Assembly (NCBI GenBank): GCA_027024625.1
Contig: JALVRY010000489.1
Location: 1 to 8,027 of the forward strand
Direction: 5' to 3'
From: Thiotrichaceae bacterium
GTDB taxonomy: Bacteria > Pseudomonadota > Gammaproteobacteria > Thiotrichales > Thiotrichaceae
DNA length: 8,027 bases
Positions 1-5,902 of the stretch are shown here, one piece after another; positions within the stretch are counted from its first letter, which is position 1, and each line of letters opens with the position of its first letter. A program made the position numbers and the translations under genes. The notes below the pieces were generated by a model. The model did no database searches. It was not told where the DNA came from and saw nothing but the letters and a program-made list of their open reading frames with translations.

Positions 1-156
1 TTTATCAAAGAGGATAGTCAACTTAAAAGCACATCTGTTTCACTTCCTGATTGTCGATACCTAGCAAACCAAGTCCGCGACAAAATGCTAATGGAGCAGG
101 TGATTATAGAAAACCCAAATTATAAAAACGGGCTTCCTAAATATTTAGTAGCGTAG
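1..156 (+). CDS. C-terminal fragment of an unidentified protein
   Basis: An open frame enters from the left edge of the window and ends at TAG 154-156, giving the last 51 residues of a protein whose start lies outside. The tail is hydrophilic and mixed in charge, with no membrane segment, and contains CRYLANQVRDKM followed by a stretch ending LPKYLVA. I do not recognise a family. Only 19 bases separate its stop from the next plus-strand ORF, which has a good ribosome binding site, so the two are probably co-transcribed and end together at the terminator at 320-348. The small-gene, same-strand arrangement would fit a phage, plasmid or genomic-island segment, but that is inference. Confidence 0.5.
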   Translation, partial: FIKEDSQLKSTSVSLPDCRYLANQVRDKMLMEQVIIENPNYKNGLPKYLVA

Positions 157-175
157 AAAAAGGGGAGTACCAGCA

Positions 176-301
176 ATGAGTGAATTAATAATCTGGTTGC
201 TGGTGCTTCCAGTAACGATATTAATTGTCAGCATTTATTTCATGCTTCATCAATTATTCTGGAACTGGTTGGAGCAGGTGCTTGAGTATTTTGGTTTCTG
301 A
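176..301 (+). CDS. 41-residue single-pass membrane protein
   Basis: This short ORF starts at ATG 176 with a strong purine-rich ribosome binding site (GGGGAG at 162-167, eight bases upstream) and ends at TGA 299-301. The protein begins MSELIIWLLVLPVTILIVSI; residues 4 to about 25 are almost entirely hydrophobic and should form one transmembrane helix. It is followed by an amphipathic tail rich in Trp, Leu and Phe (LFWNWLEQVLEYFGF). There is no cleavage motif or cysteine, so a small integral inner-membrane protein is the simplest reading. A terminator follows 18 bases after the stop, supporting a real transcription unit with the upstream gene. Function is unknown: phage-type small membrane proteins, regulators of a membrane complex and type I toxin-like peptides are all possible. 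Confidence 0.55.
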   Translation: MSELIIWLLVLPVTILIVSIYFMLHQLFWNWLEQVLEYFGF

Positions 302-319
302 AAAATTTACAAACTGGAT

Positions 320-347
320 AGCCTCACTCGAAAGGGTGGGGCTTTTT
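320..347 (+). repeat. 28-bp direct repeat, left copy (terminator sequence)
   Basis: This is identical base for base to 1208-1235, including the loop and both wobble positions. The two copies bracket the toxin-antitoxin module and the short ORF after it; their starts are 888 bases apart. The upstream flanks share AAATTTAC (303-310 and 1184-1191) at different distances from the repeat. Confidence 0.9.
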
Positions 348-348
348 T
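320..348 (+). terminator. Rho-independent terminator, copy 1 of an exact repeat
   Basis: A ten-base-pair stem (AGCCTCACTC against GGGTGGGGCT, with two G-U wobbles) closes on a GAAA tetraloop and runs into six T residues. It lies 18 bases after the stop of the small membrane protein gene and should end that transcript. Positions 320-347 are identical to 1208-1235. Confidence 0.85.
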
Positions 349-368
349 ATGTAACAATATTTATATTA

Positions 369-386
369 TGTAGTCTATAAGCTACA
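369..386. promoter_or_regulatory. Imperfect palindrome, likely toxin-antitoxin operator
   Basis: TGTAG-TC-TATA-AG-CTACA is an 18-bp imperfect palindrome with 14 symmetric positions, ending one base before the toxin ATG at 387. Possible -10 hexamers (TATATT at 362-367, TATTAT at 364-369) lie next to or partly in it; no good -35 is visible. Antitoxins with a helix-turn-helix commonly repress their own operon through such sites, so autoregulation is a reasonable inference. The transcript leader would be very short, and no Shine-Dalgarno is seen before the toxin. Confidence 0.5.
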
Positions 387-707
387 ATGAATATTATGGA
401 AATTCTCAAATATCAAACAATAGATGAAAAAATACCACTCGATGACTGGTTAAGTTCTATCAGAGATAAGAAGGCGATAGCACGAATATTAGTGAGATTG
501 GATAGATTAAAATTAGGTTTGTTTGGTGACTGGAAGCCTGTAGGTGAGGGTGTTTGTGAATTACGAATACCAGAAGGGCAAGGTTACAGGGTTTATTATG
601 CAAAGGATGGCGAAACCATTGTTATTCTGCTTTGTGGTGGTAATAAATCTAGTCAGAAAAAAGATATAAAACAAGCAAAAGCCTACTGGTTAGATTACAA
701 GGGATAA
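387..707 (+). CDS. RelE/ParE-superfamily toxin, HigB-like addiction module killer
   Basis: This 106-residue protein matches the short RelE/ParE-fold family often annotated as addiction module killer protein. Members are typically ribosome-dependent or ribosome-independent mRNA interferases that block translation until bound by their antitoxin. Diagnostic segments are the GLFGDWKPVGEGVCELRI block (residues 44-61), GYRVYYAKDGE (67-76) and LLCGGNKSSQKKDI (81-94); Arg60, Arg68 and Tyr70 sit where this fold usually carries functional residues. Length is normal and the frame is intact. The start at 387 is chosen because it lies directly after the palindrome at 369-386; ATG 396 in the same frame is an alternative. 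The toxin gene precedes the antitoxin gene, the HigBA-type order, with four bases between them. Confidence 0.9.
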   Translation: MNIMEILKYQTIDEKIPLDDWLSSIRDKKAIARILVRLDRLKLGLFGDWKPVGEGVCELRIPEGQGYRVYYAKDGETIVILLCGGNKSSQKKDIKQAKAYWLDYKG

Positions 708-711
708 GGTT

Positions 712-1005
712 ATGAAAGCACAAAATTATGGAAGTAGTGATTACTTAAAAACACAAGATGATATTTATCATTACATTGATGCAGCACTTGAAGATGGACA
801 CCCCAAAGTATTACTAGAAGCTTTAAAAAATGTTGCAAAAGCAAAAGGGGGAATGGCTAACTTAGCAAAAGAAACAGGATTAAATAGAGAGAGTCTTTAT
901 AAAGCCTTGTCACAAGACGGAAACCCTAGATATGAAACATTAACAACAATTATTAAAGCAATGGGGTTTCGTTTGTCAGTTTCACCTTTAGATAGTGCAG
1001 CATAA
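712..1005 (+). CDS. HTH antitoxin of the HigA-like addiction module antidote family
   Basis: This 97-residue protein is the partner of the toxin just upstream. Its plan is typical of the family: an N-terminal region (residues 9-45, with DYLKTQDDIYHYIDAALEDG) and a helix-turn-helix around residues 47-66 (GGMANLAKETGLNRESLYKA). The family signature GNPRYETL follows, with GFRLSVSP at the C terminus. It should bind and neutralise the toxin and, as a complex, repress the shared promoter. AAGGGA at 699-704, inside the last codons of the toxin gene, gives a good ribosome binding site seven bases before ATG 712, implying coupled translation with higher antitoxin output. The frame is complete and shows no damage, so the module looks functional. 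Confidence 0.9.
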   Translation: MKAQNYGSSDYLKTQDDIYHYIDAALEDGHPKVLLEALKNVAKAKGGMANLAKETGLNRESLYKALSQDGNPRYETLTTIIKAMGFRLSVSPLDSAA

Positions 1006-1030
1006 TCATTACTACAGAATACTAGGAAAT

Positions 1031-1150
1031 ATGAAAGAAAATATTACTCCTCAAAAATATGATGATGTTCCTTATAATCCTGAAAGTATGGATTCAGGAT
1101 TCAGTAGAAACATTTTGGGAGGGGGCAAAAATCAGGAAAGGGCGTGGTAA
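1031..1150 (+). CDS. Short ORF of 39 residues, possibly a remnant interrupted by TAA
   Basis: The ORF starts at ATG 1031 with AGGA only three bases upstream and ends at TAA 1148-1150. The protein is hydrophilic and contains YDDVPYNPESMDSGFSRNI and a Gly-rich GGGK; I do not recognise it. The same frame continues past the TAA for 16 more codons (ending VTIKFTQE) to two adjacent TAA codons at 1199-1204, four bases before the terminator. That continuation reads like ordinary protein, so the TAA may be a nonsense mutation in a once 56-residue gene. It could instead be a real tiny third gene of the toxin-antitoxin operon, or noncoding. Confidence is low because of its length and weak ribosome binding site. 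Confidence 0.3.
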   Translation: MKENITPQKYDDVPYNPESMDSGFSRNILGGGKNQERAW

Positions 1151-1207
1151 ACAAAAAAACCAACAAATCAGCAAGTCACTATTAAATTTACCCAAGAATA
1201 ATAAATA

Positions 1208-1235
1208 AGCCTCACTCGAAAGGGTGGGGCTTTTT
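1208..1235 (+). terminator. Rho-independent terminator, copy 2 of an exact repeat
   Basis: It has the same stem (AGCCTCACTC with GGGTGGGGCT), GAAA loop and T5 run as the terminator at 320-348. It lies about 200 bases after the antitoxin stop and directly after the short ORF region, so it should end the toxin-antitoxin transcript. Confidence 0.85.
1208..1235 (+). repeat. 28-bp direct repeat, right copy (terminator sequence)
   Basis: Exact copy of 320-347 in the same orientation. Together the copies bound an 888-bp unit containing the toxin, the antitoxin and the short ORF. Confidence 0.9.
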
Positions 1236-1315
1236 GTTATTTATGAGTTCTAAATAAGGGAAAATTCAACATTCAGACAATAGCTTGTAAGTCATTGATT
1301 TATGGTTAAACTAGC

Positions 1316-1344
1316 CTTACAGTGAAATTATTTGCTGGTATAAT
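1316..1344 (+). promoter_or_regulatory. Promoter-like site with perfect extended -10
   Basis: TATAAT at 1339-1344 is preceded by TGG, forming a perfect extended -10 element (TGnTATAAT). CTTACA at 1316-1321 matches four of six bases of the -35 consensus at the ideal 17-base spacing. It points right, where no plus-strand gene follows; a transcript would run toward rsmG in antisense. It could be fortuitous in A/T-rich DNA. Confidence 0.35.
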
Positions 1345-1355
1345 TGCTGGTATAT
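1332..1355 (+). repeat. Tandem 12-bp direct repeat
   Basis: TTGCTGGTATAA (1332-1343) is followed directly by TTGCTGGTATAT (1344-1355), identical except for the last base. Such short tandem boxes can be protein-binding sites, for example arm-type sites of an integrase, or a replication slippage product. The first copy contains most of the -10 element at 1339-1344. Confidence 0.6.
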
Positions 1356-1463
1356 TGACTTTCCACAAACCACTAAGCTTCTGTATTATAATAAGTTTTT
1401 CCTGTTAATATGAATCCCTCCTTCCCATACATGAGTTCTACGAGAGTAAGCAGAGAAAACTTG

Positions 1464-1494
1464 TAAACGTCTAGCCAACCTCACCCTAGACGCT
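1464..1494 (-). terminator. Candidate terminator of the mnmG-rsmG transcript
   Basis: Read on the minus strand, AGCGTCTAG pairs with CTAGACGTT (nine pairs, one G-U) around an 11-base loop, followed by TTTA and a T-rich stretch. It lies about 70 bases beyond the rsmG stop, where the operon should end. The T run is short, so termination may be inefficient. Confidence 0.4.
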
Positions 1495-1561
1495 CATGAA
1501 AAAACAAGCGTTTATCTGCGTACACCTGTGATTAATTTTTATTACTACGTAATATCAGCAA

Positions 1562-2191
1562 TTATGTCAAAATGTAGCTTATTTCTAGTAAATGACGTTG
1601 TGCATCTAGCATCGGAACAATTAGCTTATTCGTTTTGTTTAGCTTAAAACCTTTGGGTAAAGCATCTATTTCTGCTTGATCGTATTGCCCTTTCATTGCG
1701 TAGAGTGTGCCATTGTCTTGTAAGTGGATACTACTGGTATTGACAAAATCTTCGATTGACGCAAAAGCTCGGCTGATAATAGCGTCAAATTTCCGTTCTG
1801 GCTGCCATGCTTCGACACGGGTTTGCACAACCTTGGCATTGGCTAATTCTAATTGGATAATGGCTTGTTGGATAAAGCGGGTCTTTTTGCCATTGGTATC
1901 TAGCAGGGTGAATTGGCGTTCAGGCTGCATTATCGCTAGCGGAATTCCTGGTAAGCCAGCCCCGCTACCCACATCTAAACAATAATTGCCTTGAATATAG
2001 TCAGCAACGGCTAGGCTATCGAAGATATGTAGTGGGAGCATATCAGCAGGGTCACGCACTGCGGTTAGGTTGTAAACCTTGTTCCAACGCTGTAGCAGTT
2101 GCAAATAGGACTGTAATTTCTCAAGTTGTTGCGAACTGGGTTTGCAGCCTAATTGGTGCAGACCTTGCTGCCAGTTTTTAAGATCATCCAT
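1562..2191 (-). CDS. rsmG: 16S rRNA (guanine527-N7)-methyltransferase RsmG
   Basis: RsmG (GidB) transfers a methyl group from S-adenosylmethionine to N7 of G527 in the 530 loop of 16S rRNA, acting on the small ribosomal subunit. Loss of this methylation is known to give low-level streptomycin resistance. The 209-residue length is normal. The Rossmann SAM-binding motif LDVGSGAGLPGIPLA is at residues 72-86, the acidic strand end FTLLD at 94-98, and the family motif IISRAFAS at 138-145; HIFDSL (55-60) and RWNKVYNLTAVRD (35-47) are also typical. The start follows the AP2-like gene stop by 12 bases with no clear ribosome binding site, suggesting translational coupling. It is the last gene of the minus-strand operon; the usual immediate neighbour mnmG is one gene away. 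Confidence 0.97.
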   Translation of the reverse strand: MDDLKNWQQGLHQLGCKPSSQQLEKLQSYLQLLQRWNKVYNLTAVRDPADMLPLHIFDSLAVADYIQGNYCLDVGSGAGLPGIPLAIMQPERQFTLLDTNGKKTRFIQQAIIQLELANAKVVQTRVEAWQPERKFDAIISRAFASIEDFVNTSSIHLQDNGTLYAMKGQYDQAEIDALPKGFKLNKTNKLIVPMLDAQRHLLEISYILT

Positions 2192-2203
2192 AAGGTATTA
2201 GGT

Positions 2204-2929
2204 TTAAGCAGTTCTTTTTTGTTTAGGCTTGGCATTTTTTCTTGTGGGTGTCAGTATTTGAGCGTAACTATATCCCTTCTCTAACATTTTTTTCTCTTTA
2301 TCTGTGAGGATATTTAAGAGAATTTGCTGGGTTTCTTCACTTTTATCTTCAAGAAATCTTTGTATTAGCTCATCAGGTAAACGCCTCGTTTCTATGTTAT
2401 CGCCCTTGCGACGTTGCCAATCTAAAACCATTAACATTTTTTCTATGGGTGGTTTTTTGCAGAGAATCTCATCCAAACGGATACCTTGTCTCTCGGCTAT
2501 AAATTGGCAGGCATGCAGCCAAGCCATGTCATAGCCTCTTCTTTTTATATTATATTGCCGATGGTAACGCTTGAGGTTTTTCTGGGTAGCAACATCAAAA
2601 CACGGTGTAAAGCCTGACCATTTATTGCCATTCTTGACAGAAACTATTTTAGTAAATTTTATTCTTATACCCGCCACCCCTGTACGAAAAACGGGGATGT
2701 CGCCATTTTTTATTTCTGGGCGTTTTTTGCTAAGATTTTTTTCCATGAGCCATAAGGTGTTTAAGTTTTCAGCTTCTTCTTTTGCCTTTTTTTGCTGCTC
2801 TTTGGTTTTATATTCTTTGTTAAAGCTAAACCATTTTTGTTTAACTTTACCCGCCACCATTACATTCACACGTATACCAACATAATTAGGTGGGGATTTT
2901 TGCTCTCCGTCATAATAATAAATAGCCAT
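2204..2929 (-). CDS. Basic protein with two AP2-like DNA-binding segments
   Basis: This 241-residue, lysine-rich protein is not part of the standard mnmG-rsmG set. Two segments resemble the AP2/integrase-arm type DNA-binding fold (three strands then a helix). The first is at residues 15-62, with YVGIRVNVMV, then KQKWFSF and a charged helix. The second is at 83-150, with VAGIRIKF, then GNKWSGF, an aromatic-rich strand and helix AWLHACQFIAERQGI. Both open with a GIR motif (18-20, 87-89) and carry a KW pair. The rest (160-241) is helical and charged with a basic tail KNAKPKQKRTA. I see no HNH, nuclease or recombinase catalytic motif. ATG 2929 has a strong ribosome binding site, GGGGAG, six bases upstream; the gene starts 60 bases after the mnmG stop and ends 12 bases before rsmG. 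The DNA-binding role is inferred from pattern only; moderate confidence in the fold, low in function. Confidence 0.75.
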   Translation of the reverse strand: MAIYYYDGEQKSPPNYVGIRVNVMVAGKVKQKWFSFNKEYKTKEQQKKAKEEAENLNTLWLMEKNLSKKRPEIKNGDIPVFRTGVAGIRIKFTKIVSVKNGNKWSGFTPCFDVATQKNLKRYHRQYNIKRRGYDMAWLHACQFIAERQGIRLDEILCKKPPIEKMLMVLDWQRRKGDNIETRRLPDELIQRFLEDKSEETQQILLNILTDKEKKMLEKGYSYAQILTPTRKNAKPKQKRTA

Positions 2930-2931
2930 TG

Positions 2932-2973
2932 CTACTCCCCAGTGCTATTACTGCTAATTAAAGGAATTTTCAT
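2932..2973 (-). other. 13-codon leader-like ORF before the AP2-like gene
   Basis: In the mnmG to AP2-like gap, ATG 2971-2973 opens a 13-residue frame (MKIPLISSNSTGE) that stops two bases before the AP2-like start. Its last codons, GGG GAG TAG, are themselves the ribosome binding site of the next gene. This would permit translational coupling, but the mini-ORF has only a weak upstream AGG and may be fortuitous. Confidence 0.2.
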
Positions 2974-2989
2974 ACTTAGATACCTAATG

Positions 2990-4882
2990 CTAACTCACTA
3001 TTTTTTGTTGTAATTCACGCTTTTTCAAGTGCACTAGCAGCAAGGAAATTGCCGCAGGTGTGACACCTGATATACGGGACGCTTGCCCTATATTGACAGG
3101 TTTATGTGCTTGTAATTTTTGTTTAGCTTCATTTGATAAACCTGAGACTAAAGCATAGTCCAAATCTAGCGGTAGTGCCGTTTCTTCATGTTTTTGGTGT
3201 TTTTTAATCTCGGCTAATTGACGATCAATATAGCCAGCATACTTGAATTGAATCTCAACTTGCTCGGCAACCGCTTCATCCTCAACGGCTTTACCAATGT
3301 CTGGGAGTTCGGTCAGCATAGCGTAGCTGATATCGGGTCTACGCAATAATTCATCAACCCGATATGCTCTGCTTAGCTTTTTGCCAAAGAGTTTTTCTTC
3401 TTGTTCTGCCGATAAGGTATTCGGACGCACGCATAGATCATTTAAGCGTTGTTTTTCTTTTTCAACCGCTTCACGCTTCTTATTAAAAGCCTGCCAGCGA
3501 TATTCATCCACTAAGCCTAGCTCATAGCCTTTTTCTGTCAAACGCATATCCGCGTTATCCTCACGCAGCAATAAGCGGTATTCAGCTCGGCTGGTGAACA
3601 TTCGATAGGGTTCTAAGGTGCCATTGGTGATTAAGTCATCAACTAGCACACCTAAATAGGCTTCATTGCGTTTCGGTGTCCAGCTTTCTTTTTCTTGTAT
3701 TTGTAATGCGGCATTCATCCCTGCCAACAAACCCTGTGCCCCTGCTTCTTCGTAGCCTGTTGTGCCGTTGATTTGCCCCGCAAAATACAAGCCATTAATA
3801 AATTTGGTTTCTAAACTGGGTTTTAGGTCTTTTGGGTCAAAGAAATCATATTCAATTGCATAACCAGGGCGAGTGATATGTGCATTTTCAAAGCCTTCAA
3901 TAGAACGAATAAAATTATACTGCACATCAAACGGTAAGCTGGTTGAGATACCATTAGGGTAAATTTCGTAGGTGTTTAAACCTTCTGGCTCAATAAAAAT
4001 TTGGTGTCGATCTTTATCTGCAAAGCGAATAATCTTATCTTCAATAGATGGACAATAGCGTGGTCCGATACCCTCTATTTCCCCTGAATACATCGGCGAA
4101 CGGTCTAAACCACTGTGAATAATGTCGTGAGTTTGTGAGTTGGTGTAGGTGACATGACAGGAAACCTGTTCAGGATGATCTTCCCGTGAGCCAAGGTAAG
4201 AAAATACTGGCGTTGGCGTATCACCAGGTTGTTCTTGCAACTTTGAGTAGTCAATACTGCGGGCATCTATTCTGGCAGGTGTGCCTGTTTTTAGTCTGGC
4301 AACATTGAATGGTAACTCTCTAAGCCGATCTGCCAAGGCAATGGATGGCGGATCACCTGCACGTCCACCGCTATGATTTTCTAGACCGATATGGATTTTC
4401 CCACCAAGGAATGTACCGACGGTTAGCACGACGGCATCGGCTAAAATATCCAAGCCCATTTGAGTGCGGACACCTTTTACCGTTTCGCCCTCAACGATTA
4501 GATCATCAACGGCTTGCTGAAATAGATCGAGATTTTCTTGGGCTTGTACTGCTTGCAAAATAGCTGCTTTATATAATATTCGATCAGTCTGTGCCCGTGT
4601 TGCACGTACCGCAGGGCCTTTACGTGCATTTAATGTACGGAATTGGATACCACCTAAGTCTGCCGCATGAGCCATCGCTCCGCCTAAGGCATCAATTTCT
4701 TTTACCAGATGTCCTTTGCCAATACCACCGATTGCAGGATTGCAACTCATCGCACCAATAGTTTCAATATTATGCGTCAGCAATAAGGTTTTAACTCCCA
4801 TACGGGCGGATGCAAGAGCTGCTTCTGTTCCTGCATGTCCGCCACCTATAATGATGACTAGATATTCTTGAGTATGTAACAT
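2990..4882 (-). CDS. mnmG: tRNA uridine-5-carboxymethylaminomethyl modification enzyme MnmG
   Basis: MnmG (GidA) works with the GTPase MnmE to place the carboxymethylaminomethyl group on the wobble uridine (U34) of several tRNAs, using FAD, NADH and a folate one-carbon donor in the cytoplasm. The 630-residue length is standard. The FAD dinucleotide-binding motif [13 protein letters not shown] is at residues 10-22 and [14 protein letters not shown] at 45-58. Both family cysteines are present, Cys47 and Cys277 (in RYCPSIEDK), as is the second FAD-contact block [18 protein letters not shown]. The C-terminal helical domain for MnmE and tRNA contact is complete ([19 protein letters not shown]). 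It starts six bases after the bioB stop with no evident ribosome binding site, so coupling to bioB translation is likely. The bioB-mnmG linkage differs from the usual origin-proximal context of gidA. Confidence 0.98.
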   Translation of the reverse strand: MLHTQEYLVIIIGGGHAGTEAALASARMGVKTLLLTHNIETIGAMSCNPAIGGIGKGHLVKEIDALGGAMAHAADLGGIQFRTLNARKGPAVRATRAQTDRILYKAAILQAVQAQENLDLFQQAVDDLIVEGETVKGVRTQMGLDILADAVVLTVGTFLGGKIHIGLENHSGGRAGDPPSIALADRLRELPFNVARLKTGTPARIDARSIDYSKLQEQPGDTPTPVFSYLGSREDHPEQVSCHVTYTNSQTHDIIHSGLDRSPMYSGEIEGIGPRYCPSIEDKIIRFADKDRHQIFIEPEGLNTYEIYPNGISTSLPFDVQYNFIRSIEGFENAHITRPGYAIEYDFFDPKDLKPSLETKFINGLYFAGQINGTTGYEEAGAQGLLAGMNAALQIQEKESWTPKRNEAYLGVLVDDLITNGTLEPYRMFTSRAEYRLLLREDNADMRLTEKGYELGLVDEYRWQAFNKKREAVEKEKQRLNDLCVRPNTLSAEQEEKLFGKKLSRAYRVDELLRRPDISYAMLTELPDIGKAVEDEAVAEQVEIQFKYAGYIDRQLAEIKKHQKHEETALPLDLDYALVSGLSNEAKQKLQAHKPVNIGQASRISGVTPAAISLLLVHLKKRELQQKIVS

Positions 4883-4888
4883 GTTAAT

Positions 4889-5902
4889 TTAGGCAGAACA
4901 GCCGCATGACTCCGTTTTATCGCTTTCTTTCACCGTAAAACCTTGCTGTGGTTTTGCTTTTTCCATATCAATACCTAAGCGGGAAAAAAGTTTTTGATCA
5001 TGGTTTTCGTCTGGGTTATCAGTTGTTAGCAATCGCTCACCATAAAACATGGAGTTTGCTCCTGCAAAGAAGCAGAGTGCCTGCATTTCATCATTCATTT
5101 CTGTACGCCCCGCTGATAGACGCACATAGGAAAGTGGCATCATGATTCTAGCCGCTGCAACCATGCGAATAAAGTCGAAAGGATCAAGCTTTTCTGTACC
5201 TTCTAGAGGCGTTCCTTCTACTTGTACCAAATCATTAATCGGAACAGATTCTGGGTGTTTTGGAAGGTTTGCAAGCTGTTGTAGTAAACGAGCACGGTCA
5301 TGGTTGGTTTCACCCATACCTAAAATCCCGCCAGAGCAAACATTGATTCCTGCATTACGAACGTATTTTAAAGTGTCTAAGCGATCTTGGTAACTGCGTG
5401 TAGTAATAACCTCTCCATAGAATTCAGGCGAGGTATCAAGATTATGATTGTAATAATCCAAGCCCGCTTCTTTTAAACGCTGCGTTTGTTTTTCAGTCAA
5501 CATACCAAGTGTGACACAGGTCTCCATCCCCATATCTCTGACTGCTTCAATCATTTCAATGACTCGATCTAAACTTTTATCGGTAGGATTGCGCCATGCT
5601 GCTCCCATGCAAAAACGGGTGGCACCCGTTTCTTTTGCTTCCTTAGCAGATTTTAATACATCATCTAGGGGCAATAGGCGTTCTGGCTCAGTTGATGTGT
5701 CATTTCTAGCACTTTGAGAACAGTAAGAGCAATCTTCTGGACATGCTCCTGTCTTGATACTTAGCAAAGTACTTACTTGCACTTCATTCGGATTAAATAC
5801 TTTTCGATGAATCATTTGTGCTTGGAAAAGCAAATCATTAAAGGGTTGACCTAGTAATTCTTTTACTTCTTCAATCTTCCAGTCATTACGAATTTCTATC
5901 AT
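4889..5902 (-). CDS. bioB: Biotin synthase BioB
   Basis: BioB is a radical SAM enzyme that inserts sulfur into dethiobiotin, the last step of biotin synthesis. The 337-residue protein carries the radical SAM [4Fe-4S] motif as Cys54, Cys58 and Cys61 ([12 protein letters not shown]). The ligands of the [2Fe-2S] sulfur-donor cluster are also present: Cys98, Cys129, Cys189 and Arg261 (in [11 protein letters not shown]). The substrate motif YNHNLDT is at 151-157 and [13 protein letters not shown] at 223-235. The C-terminal CGCSA tail is common in proteobacterial BioB. The start is set by GAGGTGG at 5910-5916, a strong ribosome binding site, and overlaps the upstream membrane protein gene by four bases (ATGA). 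No other bio gene is in the window, so the pathway is scattered, and I found no BirA-type operator upstream. Confidence 0.98.
   Translation of the reverse strand: MIEIRNDWKIEEVKELLGQPFNDLLFQAQMIHRKVFNPNEVQVSTLLSIKTGACPEDCSYCSQSARNDTSTEPERLLPLDDVLKSAKEAKETGATRFCMGAAWRNPTDKSLDRVIEMIEAVRDMGMETCVTLGMLTEKQTQRLKEAGLDYYNHNLDTSPEFYGEVITTRSYQDRLDTLKYVRNAGINVCSGGILGMGETNHDRARLLQQLANLPKHPESVPINDLVQVEGTPLEGTEKLDPFDFIRMVAAARIMMPLSYVRLSAGRTEMNDEMQALCFFAGANSMFYGERLLTTDNPDENHDQKLFSRLGIDMEKAKPQQGFTVKESDKTESCGCSA

Larger units (their letters stand above)
1236..1560. other. Gene-free stretch between accessory block and rsmG
   Basis: I see no convincing coding region here on either strand; the open frames are only a few codons long. 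It contains the tandem repeat at 1332-1355, a promoter-like site at 1316-1344 and the hairpin at 1466-1494. A 10-base word, ATGAGTTCTA, occurs at both 1243-1252 and 1431-1440. It marks the junction between the plus-strand accessory genes and the minus-strand operon ending in rsmG. Confidence 0.6.

Noticed and set aside
1264..1311. Integron attC-like boxes, ATTCAAC (RYYYAAC) and GTTAAAC (GTTRRRY)
   Set aside because: The pair is too close for a normal attC, the two boxes are only partly complementary, inner symmetry is poor, and there is no integron integrase or second site in the window.
168..1352. Inverted 10-bp match TACCAGCAAT (168-177) and ATTGCTGGTA (1343-1352) flanking the accessory block
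   Set aside because: A 10-bp inverted match within about 1.2 kb is expected by chance, the left copy is part of a ribosome-binding region, and there is no transposase or target duplication.
1243..1440. Repeated word ATGAGTTCTA at 1243-1252 and 1431-1440 as a target-site duplication
   Set aside because: The DNA between has no coding capacity, terminal inverted repeats or other mobile-element marks, so it is probably coincidence.
1461..1469. TTGTAAAC resembling half of a BirA biotin operator
   Set aside because: There is no matching inverted half-site GTTTACAA at the right distance, and the site lies downstream of rsmG, far from the bioB operon start. No such site is present at 6283-6379 either.
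1707..5717. Plus-strand ORFs of 65-104 codons opposite rsmG, the AP2-like gene, mnmG and bioB, such as 1707-1985, 2571-2885, 4345-4563 and 5142-5393
   Set aside because: They lie wholly or mostly antisense to well-identified genes, have no recognisable protein character or ribosome binding sites, and are frame shadows.
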